64,000 nt of DNA from Rhodobacter sp. SY28-1 (GCF_005222785.1 NZ_STGH01000001.1:1302001-1366000); one strand, 5' to 3'; positions 18,464 to 27,801 are shown, counted from the first letter of the stretch. Program-made: numbers and translations. The notes: generated by a model not told the origin, from the sequence alone.

Positions 18464-20356
18464 TCAGGCTGCCCACTCCCATGGGTTCGAGAACTGGCCA
18501 AGCACCGACTGCACCGCGGCATCGTCGACCGCGCCCGACTTCGAGATCTGTGCGACCAGACCACGCTTCTTGTCCTCAATGACGGCAGAAACCTTCGCGG
18601 GCACGCCCGCTTCGGCCAGGGCTGCATCGTAGGTGCGGGTGATGGCCAGGCAGCGCAGGTCAGGCTTGAAGACCTTGCCCACGGCCGTTTTCGGCAATTC
18701 CGGCAGGATTTCCAGGTGCTTGGGTACGGCAGCGCGTTCGTGGATGTGCGTTGAGACATAGGTCATCAGGTCTTCCACCGTCGCCGACGAACCTTTCACC
18801 AGTTCAACATAGGCGCAGGGCAATTCGCCCGCATGGGCATCCGGCTGGCCGATGGCGCCGACGAAGCCCACCGCCTCGTGCCCCATTAGGGCCTCTTCGA
18901 TGATCGCCGGGTCGATGTTGTGGCCGCCGCGGATGATCAGGTCCTTGGCGCGGCCGGTGATGAACAGGTAGCCGTCCGCGTCGATCCGTCCCAGGTCGCC
19001 AGTGCGCAGGAAGCGGCCGTCAGCGAACAGTTCCTTGTTCTTGTCGGCCTCGGTGTAGGTCGAGCCTTCATAGACCCCGGGGTTCGAGATGCAGATTTCT
19101 CCCACCTCGTCCACGTCGCATTCCCGGAAGCCGATGGCACCCTGACTGGTCAGGATGCGGACCTGGGTATAGGGGAACATCAACCCGACCGAGCCGATCT
19201 TCTTCACCCCGTCCGGCGGGTTGATCGACACAAGGCAGGTGGCTTCGGTCAGACCGTAACCCTCGATGATCTCGATCCCGGTTTCCTTCTTGAACCGGTT
19301 GTAAAGCTCGACCGGCAGGGGGGAGGAGCCCGAGAAGGCGTTCTTCAGGCTGGAGATGTCGGCATTGACCGGGCGCTGCATCAGGGCTGCCAGCGCCGTC
19401 GGCACGGTGATCATATAGGTCACCTTGTAGCGTTCGATCAGCTTCCAGAAGTTGTCGAACACGCCCTCGCCGCGATAGCCCTGCGGCGTGGGGAACACGA
19501 CATGCGCGCCCGAGCCGATCATCGACATCAGGATCGGATAACAGGCAAAGACGTGGAACAGAGGCAGGGGGCACATCACCACGTCTGTGGGCTTGAACAA
19601 CAGCGTCGTGCCCAGCCAGCCGTTGTAGATCATGCCGCTGGCCTTGTGCTGCGCGACCTTGGGCATCCCCGTGGTCCCGCCGGTGTGGAAATAGGCGGCG
19701 ACGTGGTCTTCGGTGCGGTCGGCAAAGGTCAGCTTGTCGGCGGGCATCCGGGACAGCTCGACCCGGAAATCCTTGACGTTGGCCGTGTGCTGGGGCGGGT
19801 TCTTCGGCCGGATCCAGGGGACGATGACCTTCTTCAGCCCCGAAAGGTAGGGCACAAGGTCAACCTCAAGCAACGTCTTGACGTTCGGCGCGAACTGCAC
19901 CGCCTCGCTGACCTTCTGCGCCAGATCGGTCTTGGGGAAGGCCTTCAGCGTGACGACAACCTTGGCATTCGTCTCGCGCAGGATGGCGCTGATCTTTTCC
20001 GGTTCCAGAAGCGGGTTGATCGGGTTGACGATCCCCGCAACCATCCCGCCCAGCAGGGTCACGACCGTGTCCATCGCGTTTGGAAGGACGAAGGCGACCA
20101 CGTCCTTCTCGCCGACGCCCAGGGACCGGAACAGGTTCGCCGCCTGCGTGACCTGCGCATGCAACTCGGCCCAGGTCAGGGTGATGCGCTTGGTTTCGGG
20201 GCCGGAGAGGAGCTGATAGCTGACCGCCGGTCGCGCGCCATGGGCAGTCTTGGCCCGGCCCAGATACTCATAGATCGACCGGGCTTGACCCCGATCTGCC
20301 CAGGGCATTTCTGCTTCAATGGCGCGAAGGTCCGCCGCGGTGGCGAAATTGGTCAT
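18464..20356 (-). CDS. Acyl-CoA synthetase (AMP-forming)
   Basis: The 630-residue ANL-superfamily enzyme has the P-loop YFHTGGTTGMPKVAQH, the A5-like motif EGYGLTEATC, the A7/A8 motif FLRTGDLGRIDADGYLFITG and GRAKDLIIRGGHNI. Its A10 lysine is in PKTAVGKVFKPDL. It activates a carboxylate to its CoA thioester. Chain length cannot be predicted. The ATG at 20356 has a perfect GGAGG-type site (GGGGAGGAACCG) just upstream. It appears monocistronic. Confidence 0.92.
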   Translation of the reverse strand: MTNFATAADLRAIEAEMPWADRGQARSIYEYLGRAKTAHGARPAVSYQLLSGPETKRITLTWAELHAQVTQAANLFRSLGVGEKDVVAFVLPNAMDTVVTLLGGMVAGIVNPINPLLEPEKISAILRETNAKVVVTLKAFPKTDLAQKVSEAVQFAPNVKTLLEVDLVPYLSGLKKVIVPWIRPKNPPQHTANVKDFRVELSRMPADKLTFADRTEDHVAAYFHTGGTTGMPKVAQHKASGMIYNGWLGTTLLFKPTDVVMCPLPLFHVFACYPILMSMIGSGAHVVFPTPQGYRGEGVFDNFWKLIERYKVTYMITVPTALAALMQRPVNADISSLKNAFSGSSPLPVELYNRFKKETGIEIIEGYGLTEATCLVSINPPDGVKKIGSVGLMFPYTQVRILTSQGAIGFRECDVDEVGEICISNPGVYEGSTYTEADKNKELFADGRFLRTGDLGRIDADGYLFITGRAKDLIIRGGHNIDPAIIEEALMGHEAVGFVGAIGQPDAHAGELPCAYVELVKGSSATVEDLMTYVSTHIHERAAVPKHLEILPELPKTAVGKVFKPDLRCLAITRTYDAALAEAGVPAKVSAVIEDKKRGLVAQISKSGAVDDAAVQSVLGQFSNPWEWAA

Positions 20357-20443
20357 CGGTTCCTCCCCTTGGTCCGCCCGCTGTTGCCGCAGGCTTTTCC
20401 TGAACATGGGGGTGGGAAACGGGTTTGTGAAGTCGGATTGTCC

Positions 20444-20492
20444 GGACCCGGGCCGCAGGACGCTACGTCAGACAGGATGTGAGCCCGGGTCC
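20444..20492. other. Long-loop inverted repeat between two minus-strand genes
   Basis: GGACCCGGGC (20444-20453) and GCCCGGGTCC (20483-20492) form a perfect 10-base-pair stem around a 29-base loop. It lies downstream of the DJ-1-like gene and upstream of the acyl-CoA synthetase. There is no T-tract, so it is not a canonical terminator. Confidence 0.4.
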
Positions 20493-20533
20493 TTCCGTGG
20501 CGACAGGCAAAGTCGCCGACATGGAGCTTTCGG

Positions 20534-21139
20534 TTACACCAGCGCGGACGCCGCAAATGGATCGTCGTCCGGGTCCTGATGCCACTGATACTCGGCGCCC
20601 CTCGCGATGCCTTTTGCAGCCTCGAGGCCGATCATGTCGGCAATGGCGGCAAGCGACATGTCCATACCGGCCGAGACCCCGGACGAAGTGTAAAGCGTGC
20701 CATCCCGCACCCAGCGCGCCTTTGGCTGCCAGTCGACCTCTGGCCGCTTCTCCTCCACCCACGAGAACAGCGCCTTGTTCGTCGTCGCGCGCCGCCCGTC
20801 AAGAAAGCCGGTCAGGGCCAGCAGCGCACTTCCGGTGCACACGGACAGGACATGCGTGGACCGGGATGCTGCCAGTCCAAGCCAAGGGACAATACGGTCG
20901 GTGTCGACCGGGATGCTGCGTCCCCAGCCACCAGGCACAAGCAGAACGTCGAAATGGTCCGCTTCCGACAGCGAGAGGTCTGCGACTGTTGCCGGGCCCA
21001 TGTTGCTGGGCACCGGTCCCTTCTCGGGTGCGACAATCGCGATCCTGAAGGCGTCGGCGTTCCAGCCGAAGAACTCCAGCGGGCCGAAGAGGTCCAGAAG
21101 CTCGAAATTGGGATAGACGAGGGCTCCGACAGTTCTCAT
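20534..21139 (-). CDS. DJ-1/PfpI family (class I glutamine amidotransferase-like) protein
   Basis: A 201-residue protein from ATG 21139. The nucleophile elbow THVLSVCTGSALLALTG places a conserved cysteine at residue 101, and the acidic partner region (PNFELLDLFGPLEFF) is typical of DJ-1/PfpI and of the N-terminal domain of GlxA/AraC-type regulators. No DNA-binding domain is attached. Possible roles are glyoxalase or deglycase-like activity or isonitrile hydratase; the sequence does not decide. Confidence 0.85.
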   Translation of the reverse strand: MRTVGALVYPNFELLDLFGPLEFFGWNADAFRIAIVAPEKGPVPSNMGPATVADLSLSEADHFDVLLVPGGWGRSIPVDTDRIVPWLGLAASRSTHVLSVCTGSALLALTGFLDGRRATTNKALFSWVEEKRPEVDWQPKARWVRDGTLYTSSGVSAGMDMSLAAIADMIGLEAAKGIARGAEYQWHQDPDDDPFAASALV

Positions 21140-21189
21140 TCGGCCACCTCCACGGTCAGCCACAGAATACCATCGTCGGCCCTTTACGA

Positions 21190-22977
21190 CTAGCTTGAGA
21201 GAGCCCCTTCGGTGAACTGCAGCCGCGCCAGCCGCGCATAAAGCCCGCCCTCGGCCACCAGCGCGTCATGCGTGCCCTGCGCGACGATCCGGCCCTGATC
21301 GAAGACCACGATCCGGTCGGCGCGTTTCACAGTCGCCAGCCTGTGCGCCACGACCAGAGTTGTCCGCCCCTCGGCCAGTTTCTCAACCGCCGCCTGGACC
21401 AGCCGCTCGCTTTCGGCGTCGAGCGCACTGGTCGCCTCGTCCAGCAGCAGGATCGGCGCGTCGCGCAGAATGGCGCGGGCAATCGCCACCCGCTGCTTTT
21501 GCCCGCCCGACAGCATCACGCCCCGCTCGCCCAGATAGCTGTCATAGCCCTGCGGCAAGGCGGTCAGGAAGTCATGCGCGGCGGCGGCCTTGGCGGCGGC
21601 CTCGACCTCGGCATCGGTGGCGTCCAGCCGGCCGAAGCGGATGTTCTCGCGCGCTGAGGTGGCGAAGATCACCGGGTCCTGCGGCACCAGCGCGATGGCC
21701 TTGCGGAAATCGCCCCGCGCGAGGTCCGTCAGTGCGATCCCGTCCAGCGTGATCCGCCCCGCCTGCGGGTCGTAAAAGCGCATCAGCAGTTGCAGGATCG
21801 TGGTCTTGCCGGCCCCCGAAGGCCCGACCAAAGCTACCGTCTCGCCGGGTTTCACATGCAGGCTGACCCCGTTCAGCGCGCTTGCTTCGGGCCGCGCCGG
21901 ATAGCGGAAGGTAACCTCCTCGAAAGCAATCTCGCCGCGCACCGGGCGGGGCAGGGGCACAGGACGCAGCGGGTCCTGCACCGAATCCTCGGTCCCCAGC
22001 AGTTCCACCAGACGCTCGGTCGCCCCGGCGGCCCGCTGCAACTCGCCCCAGATTTCCGACAGCGCACCCACGGCCCCCGCCACCATTACCGCATAGATCA
22101 CGAACTGGATCAGCGCGCCCACGGACATCTGGTCCGCCCGCACATCCCGCGCGCCGACCCAGAGCACGCCGACAATCCCGGCAAAGGTCAGGAAGATCAC
22201 GATCACCGTCATCACCGCGCGCGTCTTGATCCGCGCCTTGGCCGAAGTGAAACTCTTCTCCGTCACCTCGGCAAACTGCCCGCGCGTCGCGCCCTCATGG
22301 GTAAAGGCCTGCACCGTTTGCACCGAGGTCAGCGCCTCGGAGGCCGAGCCCGAAGAGGCCGCGATCCAGTCCTGGTTTTCCCGCGACAGCGCCCGCAACC
22401 TGCGACCCAGCACCACGATAGGCACGATGATCGCAGGCACGATCAGCAGCACCAGCCCGGTCAGCTTGGCCGAGGTCAGGAACAACAGCACCAGCCCGCC
22501 CAGCAGGATCAGCACATTGCGCAGCGCCACGGAAACCGACGAGCCGATCACAGACAGGATCAGCGTCGTGTCGGTGGTGATCCGGCTGAGAACCTCGCCG
22601 GTCAGGATGCGTTCGAAAAAGGCGGGCGACATGCCCAACACGCGGTCGAACAGCGCCCGGCGGATGTCGGCCACTACCCGCTCGCCCAACCGGGTTACCA
22701 GATAGTAGCGCAGGCCCGTCCCCACGGCCAAAAGCCCGGCAATGACCAGTGCAGCCACGAAATACTGATCCAGAAGCGCGGCATTGGCATCATTGAACCC
22801 GTCCACCACCCGGCGCACGGCCAGGGGCAGGATCAGGCTGACCGAAGCGGTCAGGACCAGCGCCAGCAGCGCCAGGCCCAGAAGCGCACGATAGGGCCAG
22901 AGAAACGGCACCAGCCCCCGCAGGGCACCCACCCGTTTCGATTTCGGCCGATCCTCGACCGCAGAGCTGTCCGACAT
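21190..22977 (-). CDS. ABC exporter, fused permease-ATPase (MsbA-like)
   Basis: The 595-residue half-transporter has six transmembrane helices (about 25-320). The nucleotide-binding domain has Walker A GPSGAGKT, signature LSGGQKQR, Walker B ILLLDEATSALD and the switch His in VAHRL. It would act as a homodimer exporting lipids or drugs. Family members in Rhodobacterales are often annotated as MsbA-like, but no lipid A gene is next to it. It is divergent from the alpha/beta-hydrolase operon across 127 bases. Confidence 0.92.
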   Translation of the reverse strand: MSDSSAVEDRPKSKRVGALRGLVPFLWPYRALLGLALLALVLTASVSLILPLAVRRVVDGFNDANAALLDQYFVAALVIAGLLAVGTGLRYYLVTRLGERVVADIRRALFDRVLGMSPAFFERILTGEVLSRITTDTTLILSVIGSSVSVALRNVLILLGGLVLLFLTSAKLTGLVLLIVPAIIVPIVVLGRRLRALSRENQDWIAASSGSASEALTSVQTVQAFTHEGATRGQFAEVTEKSFTSAKARIKTRAVMTVIVIFLTFAGIVGVLWVGARDVRADQMSVGALIQFVIYAVMVAGAVGALSEIWGELQRAAGATERLVELLGTEDSVQDPLRPVPLPRPVRGEIAFEEVTFRYPARPEASALNGVSLHVKPGETVALVGPSGAGKTTILQLLMRFYDPQAGRITLDGIALTDLARGDFRKAIALVPQDPVIFATSARENIRFGRLDATDAEVEAAAKAAAAHDFLTALPQGYDSYLGERGVMLSGGQKQRVAIARAILRDAPILLLDEATSALDAESERLVQAAVEKLAEGRTTLVVAHRLATVKRADRIVVFDQGRIVAQGTHDALVAEGGLYARLARLQFTEGALSS

Positions 22978-23104
22978 AGACCCGCCTCACCCAATTCCGG
23001 CACGGGTGTAGTCTGCAAGGCCCTGCCCCACAAGCGCCCCGTGGCTGCGACCAATGGCGCAAGGCCCCCTTTTCCCCGCCTGCGCCACATGCCACGGTGC
23101 GCCC

Positions 23105-23932
23105 ATGACCGAGATCAACCGTTTCACCGCCGAAGACGGCGCCCGACTTGCCTATCGCGACGAAGGGCAGGGGCTGCCCCTACTGTGCCTGCCCGGCTTG
23201 ACCCGCACGATGGCCGATTTCGACTATCTGGTGCCGCACCTGCCGCCGCTCCGCCTGATCCGGATGGACTACCGGGGCAGGGGGGCCAGCGACTGGACCG
23301 GCGCGGCCACCTACACCGTCGCGCAAGAGGCGCGCGACGTCCTTGCCCTGCTCGACCACCTGGGCCTTGCGCGGGCGGCGATCCTTGGGACCTCGCGCGG
23401 GGGGCTGATCGGCATGGTCCTGGGCGCCACGGCGCGCGACCAGCTCATCGGCCTTTGCCTTAACGATGTTGGACCCGAGATCGACCGCACGGGCCTGTCC
23501 CGCATCAGCGACTACGTCGGTCGCAACCCGGCCGGGCGCACCCATCAGGACTATGCCGAGCGCCTGTCCCGCAGCCCAGGATTCGCGGGCGTGCCGATGA
23601 CCCGTTGGCTGGAGGAAGCACGGCACCTGTCGATCGAGACTCCCGACGGGCTGCGCATCAACTATGACCCAACCCTGCGCGAGGCCTTTCTTGCCGCCTT
23701 CGACGGCCCACCCGTCGACCTCTGGCCGTTGTTCGATGCGCTTGCCGGACTGCCGCTGGCGCTGATCCGGGGCGCAAATTCCGACCTCCTCACCCAAGCT
23801 ACTGCAGCGCAGATGCGCGCGCGCCGCCCCGACATGGCCTTTGTCGAAGTGCCCGACCGCGCGCATATCCCTTTCCTTGATGAACCGCAGGCCCTGGACC
23901 TGATTCACCGCTTTCTGGCAGGCTGCACATGA
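23105..23932 (+). CDS. Alpha/beta hydrolase
   Basis: The 275-residue hydrolase has a complete apparent triad: nucleophile Ser97 in ILGTSRGGLIG, an acid in IRGANSD and a histidine in DRAHIPFLDEP. The oxyanion region PGLTRTMADF is normal. Substrate is unknown. It is the first gene of a three-gene operon with ATGA overlaps at both junctions (23929-23932 and 24894-24897). Confidence 0.87.
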   Translation: MTEINRFTAEDGARLAYRDEGQGLPLLCLPGLTRTMADFDYLVPHLPPLRLIRMDYRGRGASDWTGAATYTVAQEARDVLALLDHLGLARAAILGTSRGGLIGMVLGATARDQLIGLCLNDVGPEIDRTGLSRISDYVGRNPAGRTHQDYAERLSRSPGFAGVPMTRWLEEARHLSIETPDGLRINYDPTLREAFLAAFDGPPVDLWPLFDALAGLPLALIRGANSDLLTQATAAQMRARRPDMAFVEVPDRAHIPFLDEPQALDLIHRFLAGCT

Positions 23933-24897
23933 CCGATATCACGCTGATCGAAGCCGCCGCCCGCCGGATGCAGGGCCACGTCCGGCGCACACCGCTCCTC
24001 CATGCGCCGCTCCTCGACCGGCTGGCAGGTCGGCGCATCATGGTCAAGGCCGAGTGCCTCCAGATCACCGGCAGCTTCAAGGCGCGCGGCGGCTGGTCCG
24101 CCGTTTCGGCGCTGACGCCAGACGCCCGCGCACGGGGCGTGATCGCCTTCTCCTCGGGCAACCATGCGCAAGGCGTGGCCTATGCCGCTGCGAAACACGG
24201 CGCGCCTTGCGTGATCCTGATGCCCTCCGACGCGCCGAAGGTGAAGATCGACAACACAAGGGCCTATGGCGCCGAGGTGGTGCTCTACGACCGTGCGACC
24301 GAGGATCGTGATGCCATCGGTGCAAGGCTTTCCCAGGCGCGCGGACTGACCTTGATAAAGCCCTACGACGATGCCCAGGTGATCGCGGGGCAGGGCACTG
24401 TCGGGCTGGAAATTGCAGAGCAGGCGGCCGAGGCGGCGATCACGACCGCCGAAGTGCTGGTCTGCTGTGGCGGCGGGGGGCTGTCCTCCGGCACCGCCCT
24501 TGCGCTTGCGGCCCGTGCGCCGGGCCTGCGCGTGCGGACCTGCGAACCCGTGGGCTTCGACGACATGGCCCGCTCGCTCGCCTCCGGTCAGCGAGAGCGC
24601 AACGCGGCCGCTTCCGGATCGATCTGCGACGCGATCCTCACGCCGTCTCCGGGCGAGCTGACCTTTCCGATCCTGTCGCGCCTCGCCGGGCCGGGGGCCG
24701 TGGTCAGCGACGATCAGGCACTGCAGGCGATGGCACTGGCCTTCACCCATCTGCGCATCGTGCTGGAACCTGGTGGGGCGGTCGCCCTTGCGGCTGCCCT
24801 GTTTGGCGACGACCTGCCCGACACCGTGATCGCCGTCGCCTCGGGCGGCAATGTCGCCCCCGAGGTCTTCGGCGAAGCCCTGCGACGGTTCGGATGA
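23929..24897 (+). CDS. Threonine/serine dehydratase (PLP-dependent, fold type II)
   Basis: The 322-residue enzyme has the PLP lysine at residue 51 in QITGSFKARGG, the catalytic asparagine region SSGNHAQGVA and the phosphate-binding glycine loop CCGGGGLSSG. It lacks a C-terminal ACT regulatory domain, so it is of the short, unregulated (catabolic) kind. It deaminates threonine or serine to 2-oxo acids. Both neighbours are hydrolases in the same operon. Confidence 0.9.
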   Translation: MTDITLIEAAARRMQGHVRRTPLLHAPLLDRLAGRRIMVKAECLQITGSFKARGGWSAVSALTPDARARGVIAFSSGNHAQGVAYAAAKHGAPCVILMPSDAPKVKIDNTRAYGAEVVLYDRATEDRDAIGARLSQARGLTLIKPYDDAQVIAGQGTVGLEIAEQAAEAAITTAEVLVCCGGGGLSSGTALALAARAPGLRVRTCEPVGFDDMARSLASGQRERNAAASGSICDAILTPSPGELTFPILSRLAGPGAVVSDDQALQAMALAFTHLRIVLEPGGAVALAAALFGDDLPDTVIAVASGGNVAPEVFGEALRRFG

Positions 24898-25673
24898 GCC
24901 TGGTCTGGCTGGACGACCTCCGGCTGAACGCCGAACTGACCGGCCCCCTGACCGCGCAACCCCTGGTCCTGATCCACGGCCTCGGCCTTGATGCCCGGGT
25001 CTGGGACAGGATCGCGCCCGGTCTGTCCCGGCACCGCGTCCTGCGCCTTGACCTGCGCGGCCACGGCATCTCGGACACGCCTGCCCCACCCTATGCGATA
25101 GGCGCGATGATCCGCGATGTCGAACGGCTGATCGACCATTTCGCTCTGAAGGATGCGGTCGTGCTTGGGGCAGGCGAGGGCGGGTTGATCGCGCAAGGGC
25201 TTGCCGTCAAACGCCTTGACGTTGTCCGTGCCCAGGTCCTGACAGGGTCCGCAACCCGCTTTGCCAATCCTTCGGTCTGGGAGACCCGGCTCGGTCGCCT
25301 GCGCCAACACGGCGCCGACTTGGACGCCGAATGTGCCGGTCTTTGCGGCCCAAGATGGCGGACGTCGTCGGTGCTCGACACCGTCCGGACGATGCTCGCC
25401 ACCACCCGCCTGGACGGCTGGACTGGCTTTGGTGCAGCCGTCTCGACAGCGGACTTCTACCAGACCACCGCCACGCTGCGCCTTCCGACTCTGGTCCTTG
25501 CAGGTGCCGAAGATCGCAAGACCCCGCCCGACCTGCAACGCGAACTGGCCGACCTGGTGCCGGACGCCACCTTCCATCTGATCCGCGGCGGAAGCCATCT
25601 GTCGATGCTGACTGACCCCGACGGCTTCTTTGATCCGCTGCACGGCTTCCTGATCCGGAAGGGGCATGTCTGA
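24894..25673 (+). CDS. Alpha/beta-hydrolase fold protein lacking the nucleophile serine
   Basis: A 259-residue protein resembling 3-oxoadipate enol-lactonase-type hydrolases: oxyanion region VLIHGLGLDARVWD, RLDLRGHGISDTP, acid AGAEDRKTP and histidine GGSHLSMLTD. At the elbow, the expected G-x-S-x-G reads G92-A-G94-E-G96: the serine position is glycine (GGC at 25173-25175; AGC would be serine). Acid and histidine remain. It may be a catalytically dead or repurposed member. It is translationally coupled to the dehydratase gene. Confidence 0.83.
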   Translation: MSLVWLDDLRLNAELTGPLTAQPLVLIHGLGLDARVWDRIAPGLSRHRVLRLDLRGHGISDTPAPPYAIGAMIRDVERLIDHFALKDAVVLGAGEGGLIAQGLAVKRLDVVRAQVLTGSATRFANPSVWETRLGRLRQHGADLDAECAGLCGPRWRTSSVLDTVRTMLATTRLDGWTGFGAAVSTADFYQTTATLRLPTLVLAGAEDRKTPPDLQRELADLVPDATFHLIRGGSHLSMLTDPDGFFDPLHGFLIRKGHV

Positions 25674-25855
25674 ATTTGAAGTTTTGGCATGTCAGAAGCT
25701 CGCTCTACGTCAAACAAAGTCATCTCAATTGACCTGATCGAACATCAACGTCTGCCAAAGGCACAAAAACCCGTCGTTGGCCCTATCCCATCCGCGTCAT
25801 GATCTGTCGCAGATGAAGGGTTGATGCGCCCCCGACCTCCCTAGCTTTCTCTTCG

Positions 25856-25895
25856 ACAAATATTCCGCGGGGGCGTGGGGGTGTGAAACCCCCAC
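25856..25895. repeat. Intergenic element with ATATTCCGCGGGGG motif and GTGGGGG/CCCCCAC hairpin
   Basis: CAAATATTCCGCGGGGGCG is followed by a hairpin with arms GTGGGGG (25875-25881) and CCCCCAC (25889-25895). The reverse-strand motif resembles the GCGGGAGTATTTGGGA stretch at 57268-57283. Such phrases are, from memory, common between Rhodobacterales genes. The rest of the gap 25674-25922 is AT-richer and holds nothing else I recognise. Confidence 0.5.
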
Positions 25896-25922
25896 TCCTC
25901 GGTCAGCCAGAGGGGACGGCCC

Positions 25923-27161
25923 ATGAAACTGAAGGACCTCGAACTCTTCGTCGTTGCCCCCCCGTTCCCCGGATGGGGCGGACGCTACTGGATCTTCCCG
26001 AAGCTGACCACCGACACCGGGATCGTGGGTTACGGCGAATGTTACGCCTCTGCGGTCGGCCCCAAGGCAATGCAGGCCGTCATTGAAGACGTCTTCGAGC
26101 GCCACATGGCGGGCGAAAACCCCGAAAACATCGAGCTGATGTTCCGCCGCGCTTACTCCGCAGGCTTCACCCAGCGGCCGGACCCGACCGTCATGGGCGC
26201 CTTCGCGGGGCTGGAGATCGCCTGCTGGGATATCCTTGGCAAAGCGCGGAACCGTCCGGTCTATGCCCTTCTCGGCGGCAAGATGAACGACCGCATCCGC
26301 AGCTACACCTACCTCTACCCCGAACCGGGCCGCGAATCGGCCGAGTTCTGGGTCGATCCGGATGCCGCTGCCGAGGCCGCGGTGCGCTTCATGAACCTGG
26401 GCTTTACGGCGGTCAAATTCGACCCCGCCGGCCCCTACACCATCCGCGGCGGCCATGAACCCGCGATGTCCGACATCACCCGCTCCATCGCCTTCTGCAA
26501 GGCGATCCGCGAAGCCGTGGGTGACCGCGTCGACCTTCTGTTCGGCACCCACGGCCAGTTCACCACCCCCGGCGCGATCCGCATGGGCCGCGAGTTGGAA
26601 CCCTACAACCCGCTCTGGTACGAAGAACCGATCCCGCCGGACAACCTGCTGGAATTTGCCGAGGTCGCAAAGTCGGTCCGCGTCCCCCTTGCCACGGGCG
26701 AACGCATGACGACCAAGGCCGAATTCGGCACCCTCCTGCGCGCCGGGGGCGTCAAGATCCTGCAGCCCGCCCTTGGCCGAGTGGGGGGAATCTGGGAGGC
26801 GAAGAAGATCGCCGCCATGGCCGAGATCTTCAACGCCGAGATGGCCCCCCACCTTTACGCAGGCCCCGTCGAATGGGCCGCCAACGTCCACTTCGCCGCC
26901 TCGATCCCGAACCTCCTCATCGCCGAAACCATCGAAACCGGCGGGGCCTTCCACCAGAAGCTCATCAAGAACTCGATCAAATGGGAGGATGGCTACATCC
27001 TGCCCCCCGAAGCCCCCGGCCTCGGCATCGACTTCGATGAGGACGTCGCCCGCGCCCACCCCTATACCGGCCCGGGTCTGCACCTGCAGATGCAGGAGGC
27101 GCCATGTGACTACCGCCACGGCAACCGCTTCGAAGGTGGCGCTCCTTCCGCGAAGACCTGA
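25923..27161 (+). CDS. Mandelate racemase/muconate lactonizing enzyme family protein (enolase superfamily)
   Basis: The 412-residue protein has an N-terminal capping domain and a (beta/alpha)7-beta barrel. Likely key residues include Lys in GFTAVKFDPAGP, metal ligands in DLLFGTHGQFT, WYEEPIPPDN and ATGERMTTK, and a general-base His in EMAPHLYAGP. Members abstract a proton alpha to a carboxylate; sugar-acid dehydration or cycloisomerisation is the likeliest use here. No transporter is adjacent. A strong GAGGGG site precedes the ATG at 25923. Confidence 0.87.
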   Translation: MKLKDLELFVVAPPFPGWGGRYWIFPKLTTDTGIVGYGECYASAVGPKAMQAVIEDVFERHMAGENPENIELMFRRAYSAGFTQRPDPTVMGAFAGLEIACWDILGKARNRPVYALLGGKMNDRIRSYTYLYPEPGRESAEFWVDPDAAAEAAVRFMNLGFTAVKFDPAGPYTIRGGHEPAMSDITRSIAFCKAIREAVGDRVDLLFGTHGQFTTPGAIRMGRELEPYNPLWYEEPIPPDNLLEFAEVAKSVRVPLATGERMTTKAEFGTLLRAGGVKILQPALGRVGGIWEAKKIAAMAEIFNAEMAPHLYAGPVEWAANVHFAASIPNLLIAETIETGGAFHQKLIKNSIKWEDGYILPPEAPGLGIDFDEDVARAHPYTGPGLHLQMQEAPCDYRHGNRFEGGAPSAKT

Positions 27162-27179
27162 CCACGCATCCGTGGCAAC

Positions 27180-27212
27180 GCCGTCCGAGTGGCTCGATGC
27201 CACGAGGACGGC
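27180..27212. other. Stable hairpin with tandem GA mismatch, beside tRNA-Arg
   Basis: GCCGTCC, GA, GTGGC, loop TCGAT, GCCAC, GA, GGACGGC: two perfect stems separated by a symmetric GA/GA internal loop. It sits between the 3' ends of the convergent enolase-superfamily gene and tRNA-Arg. No T-tract follows on either strand, so it may be an unconventional terminator or processing structure. Confidence 0.5.
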
Positions 27213-27228
27213 TCGCTGTATGAAGAAA

Positions 27229-27305
27229 TGGCGGGCCCAGAAGGACTCGAACCCTCAACCTCGGACTTAGAAGGTCCTTGCTCTATCCAGTTGAGCTATG
27301 AGCCC
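27229..27305 (-). tRNA. tRNA-Arg (anticodon UCU)
   Basis: Read on the minus strand, a 77-base cloverleaf: acceptor GGGCTCA/TGGGCCC, D-stem GCTC/GAGC, anticodon loop CTTCTAA with anticodon TCT, T-arm GAGGG-TTCGAGT-CCTTC, discriminator G and an encoded CCA end. Pair 27-43 is an A-G mismatch; the other stems are good. It decodes AGA (and AGG by wobble), codons that are rare in this high-GC genome. Confidence 0.95.
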
Positions 27306-27336
27306 GCGCCCGGACCTTTTGGGCCAAGCGCACGGG

Positions 27337-27801
27337 TCAGGCAAGCACCTTCGTCATGAAGATCGAGTTCGGATCGTCCCAATAGCCCTCGAAGGGTGGA
27401 CATTCCACGAAGCCCGCCCGGTCATACAGAGCCCGCGCGGCGATGAAGGTCGGCTGCACTCCCGTCTCCAGCGACAGCCGCGTGAACCCGTCCTTCCGAG
27501 CCTCGGCCAGCAGATGCTCCAGCATCGCCTTCGACAGCCCGCGTCCCCGCGCTTCGGTCAGGACGTGCATCGACTTGATTTCGGCATGCGTCGCATCGAT
27601 CCGCTTGTAGGCGCCCATCGCCAGCGGTGCACCGTCCTCGCGCAGCACGAAGAAGCGGATTCCCGGGGCCGCCAACTCGCCCTTGTCCATCATGTGGATC
27701 GACTCGGGCGGAGTGTCGGCATGCATGTCGGCGGTATGACGCTGAAACAGCAGCTCCAGGTCGGGGGTCAACGGGTGTTCTTCGGCAATTGCCCAGGACA
27801 T
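27337..27801 (-). CDS. GNAT family N-acetyltransferase
   Basis: The 154-residue protein has the acetyl-CoA binding motif A: IKSMHVLTEARGRGLSKAML (R/Q-x-x-G-x-G/A variant RGRGLS), then LSLETGVQ and ARALYDRAGF (motif B). It resembles the YjaB/PaiA-like small-molecule acetyltransferases. The acceptor is unknown. It directly follows the NDUFS4-like gene, with no intervening base between that stop and this start. Confidence 0.87.
   Translation of the reverse strand: MSWAIAEEHPLTPDLELLFQRHTADMHADTPPESIHMMDKGELAAPGIRFFVLREDGAPLAMGAYKRIDATHAEIKSMHVLTEARGRGLSKAMLEHLLAEARKDGFTRLSLETGVQPTFIAARALYDRAGFVECPPFEGYWDDPNSIFMTKVLA

Noticed and set aside
25674-27305. Genomic island inserted at tRNA-Arg
   Set aside because: The gap before the enolase-superfamily gene is AT-richer, but I see no integrase and no second copy of the tRNA 3' end.
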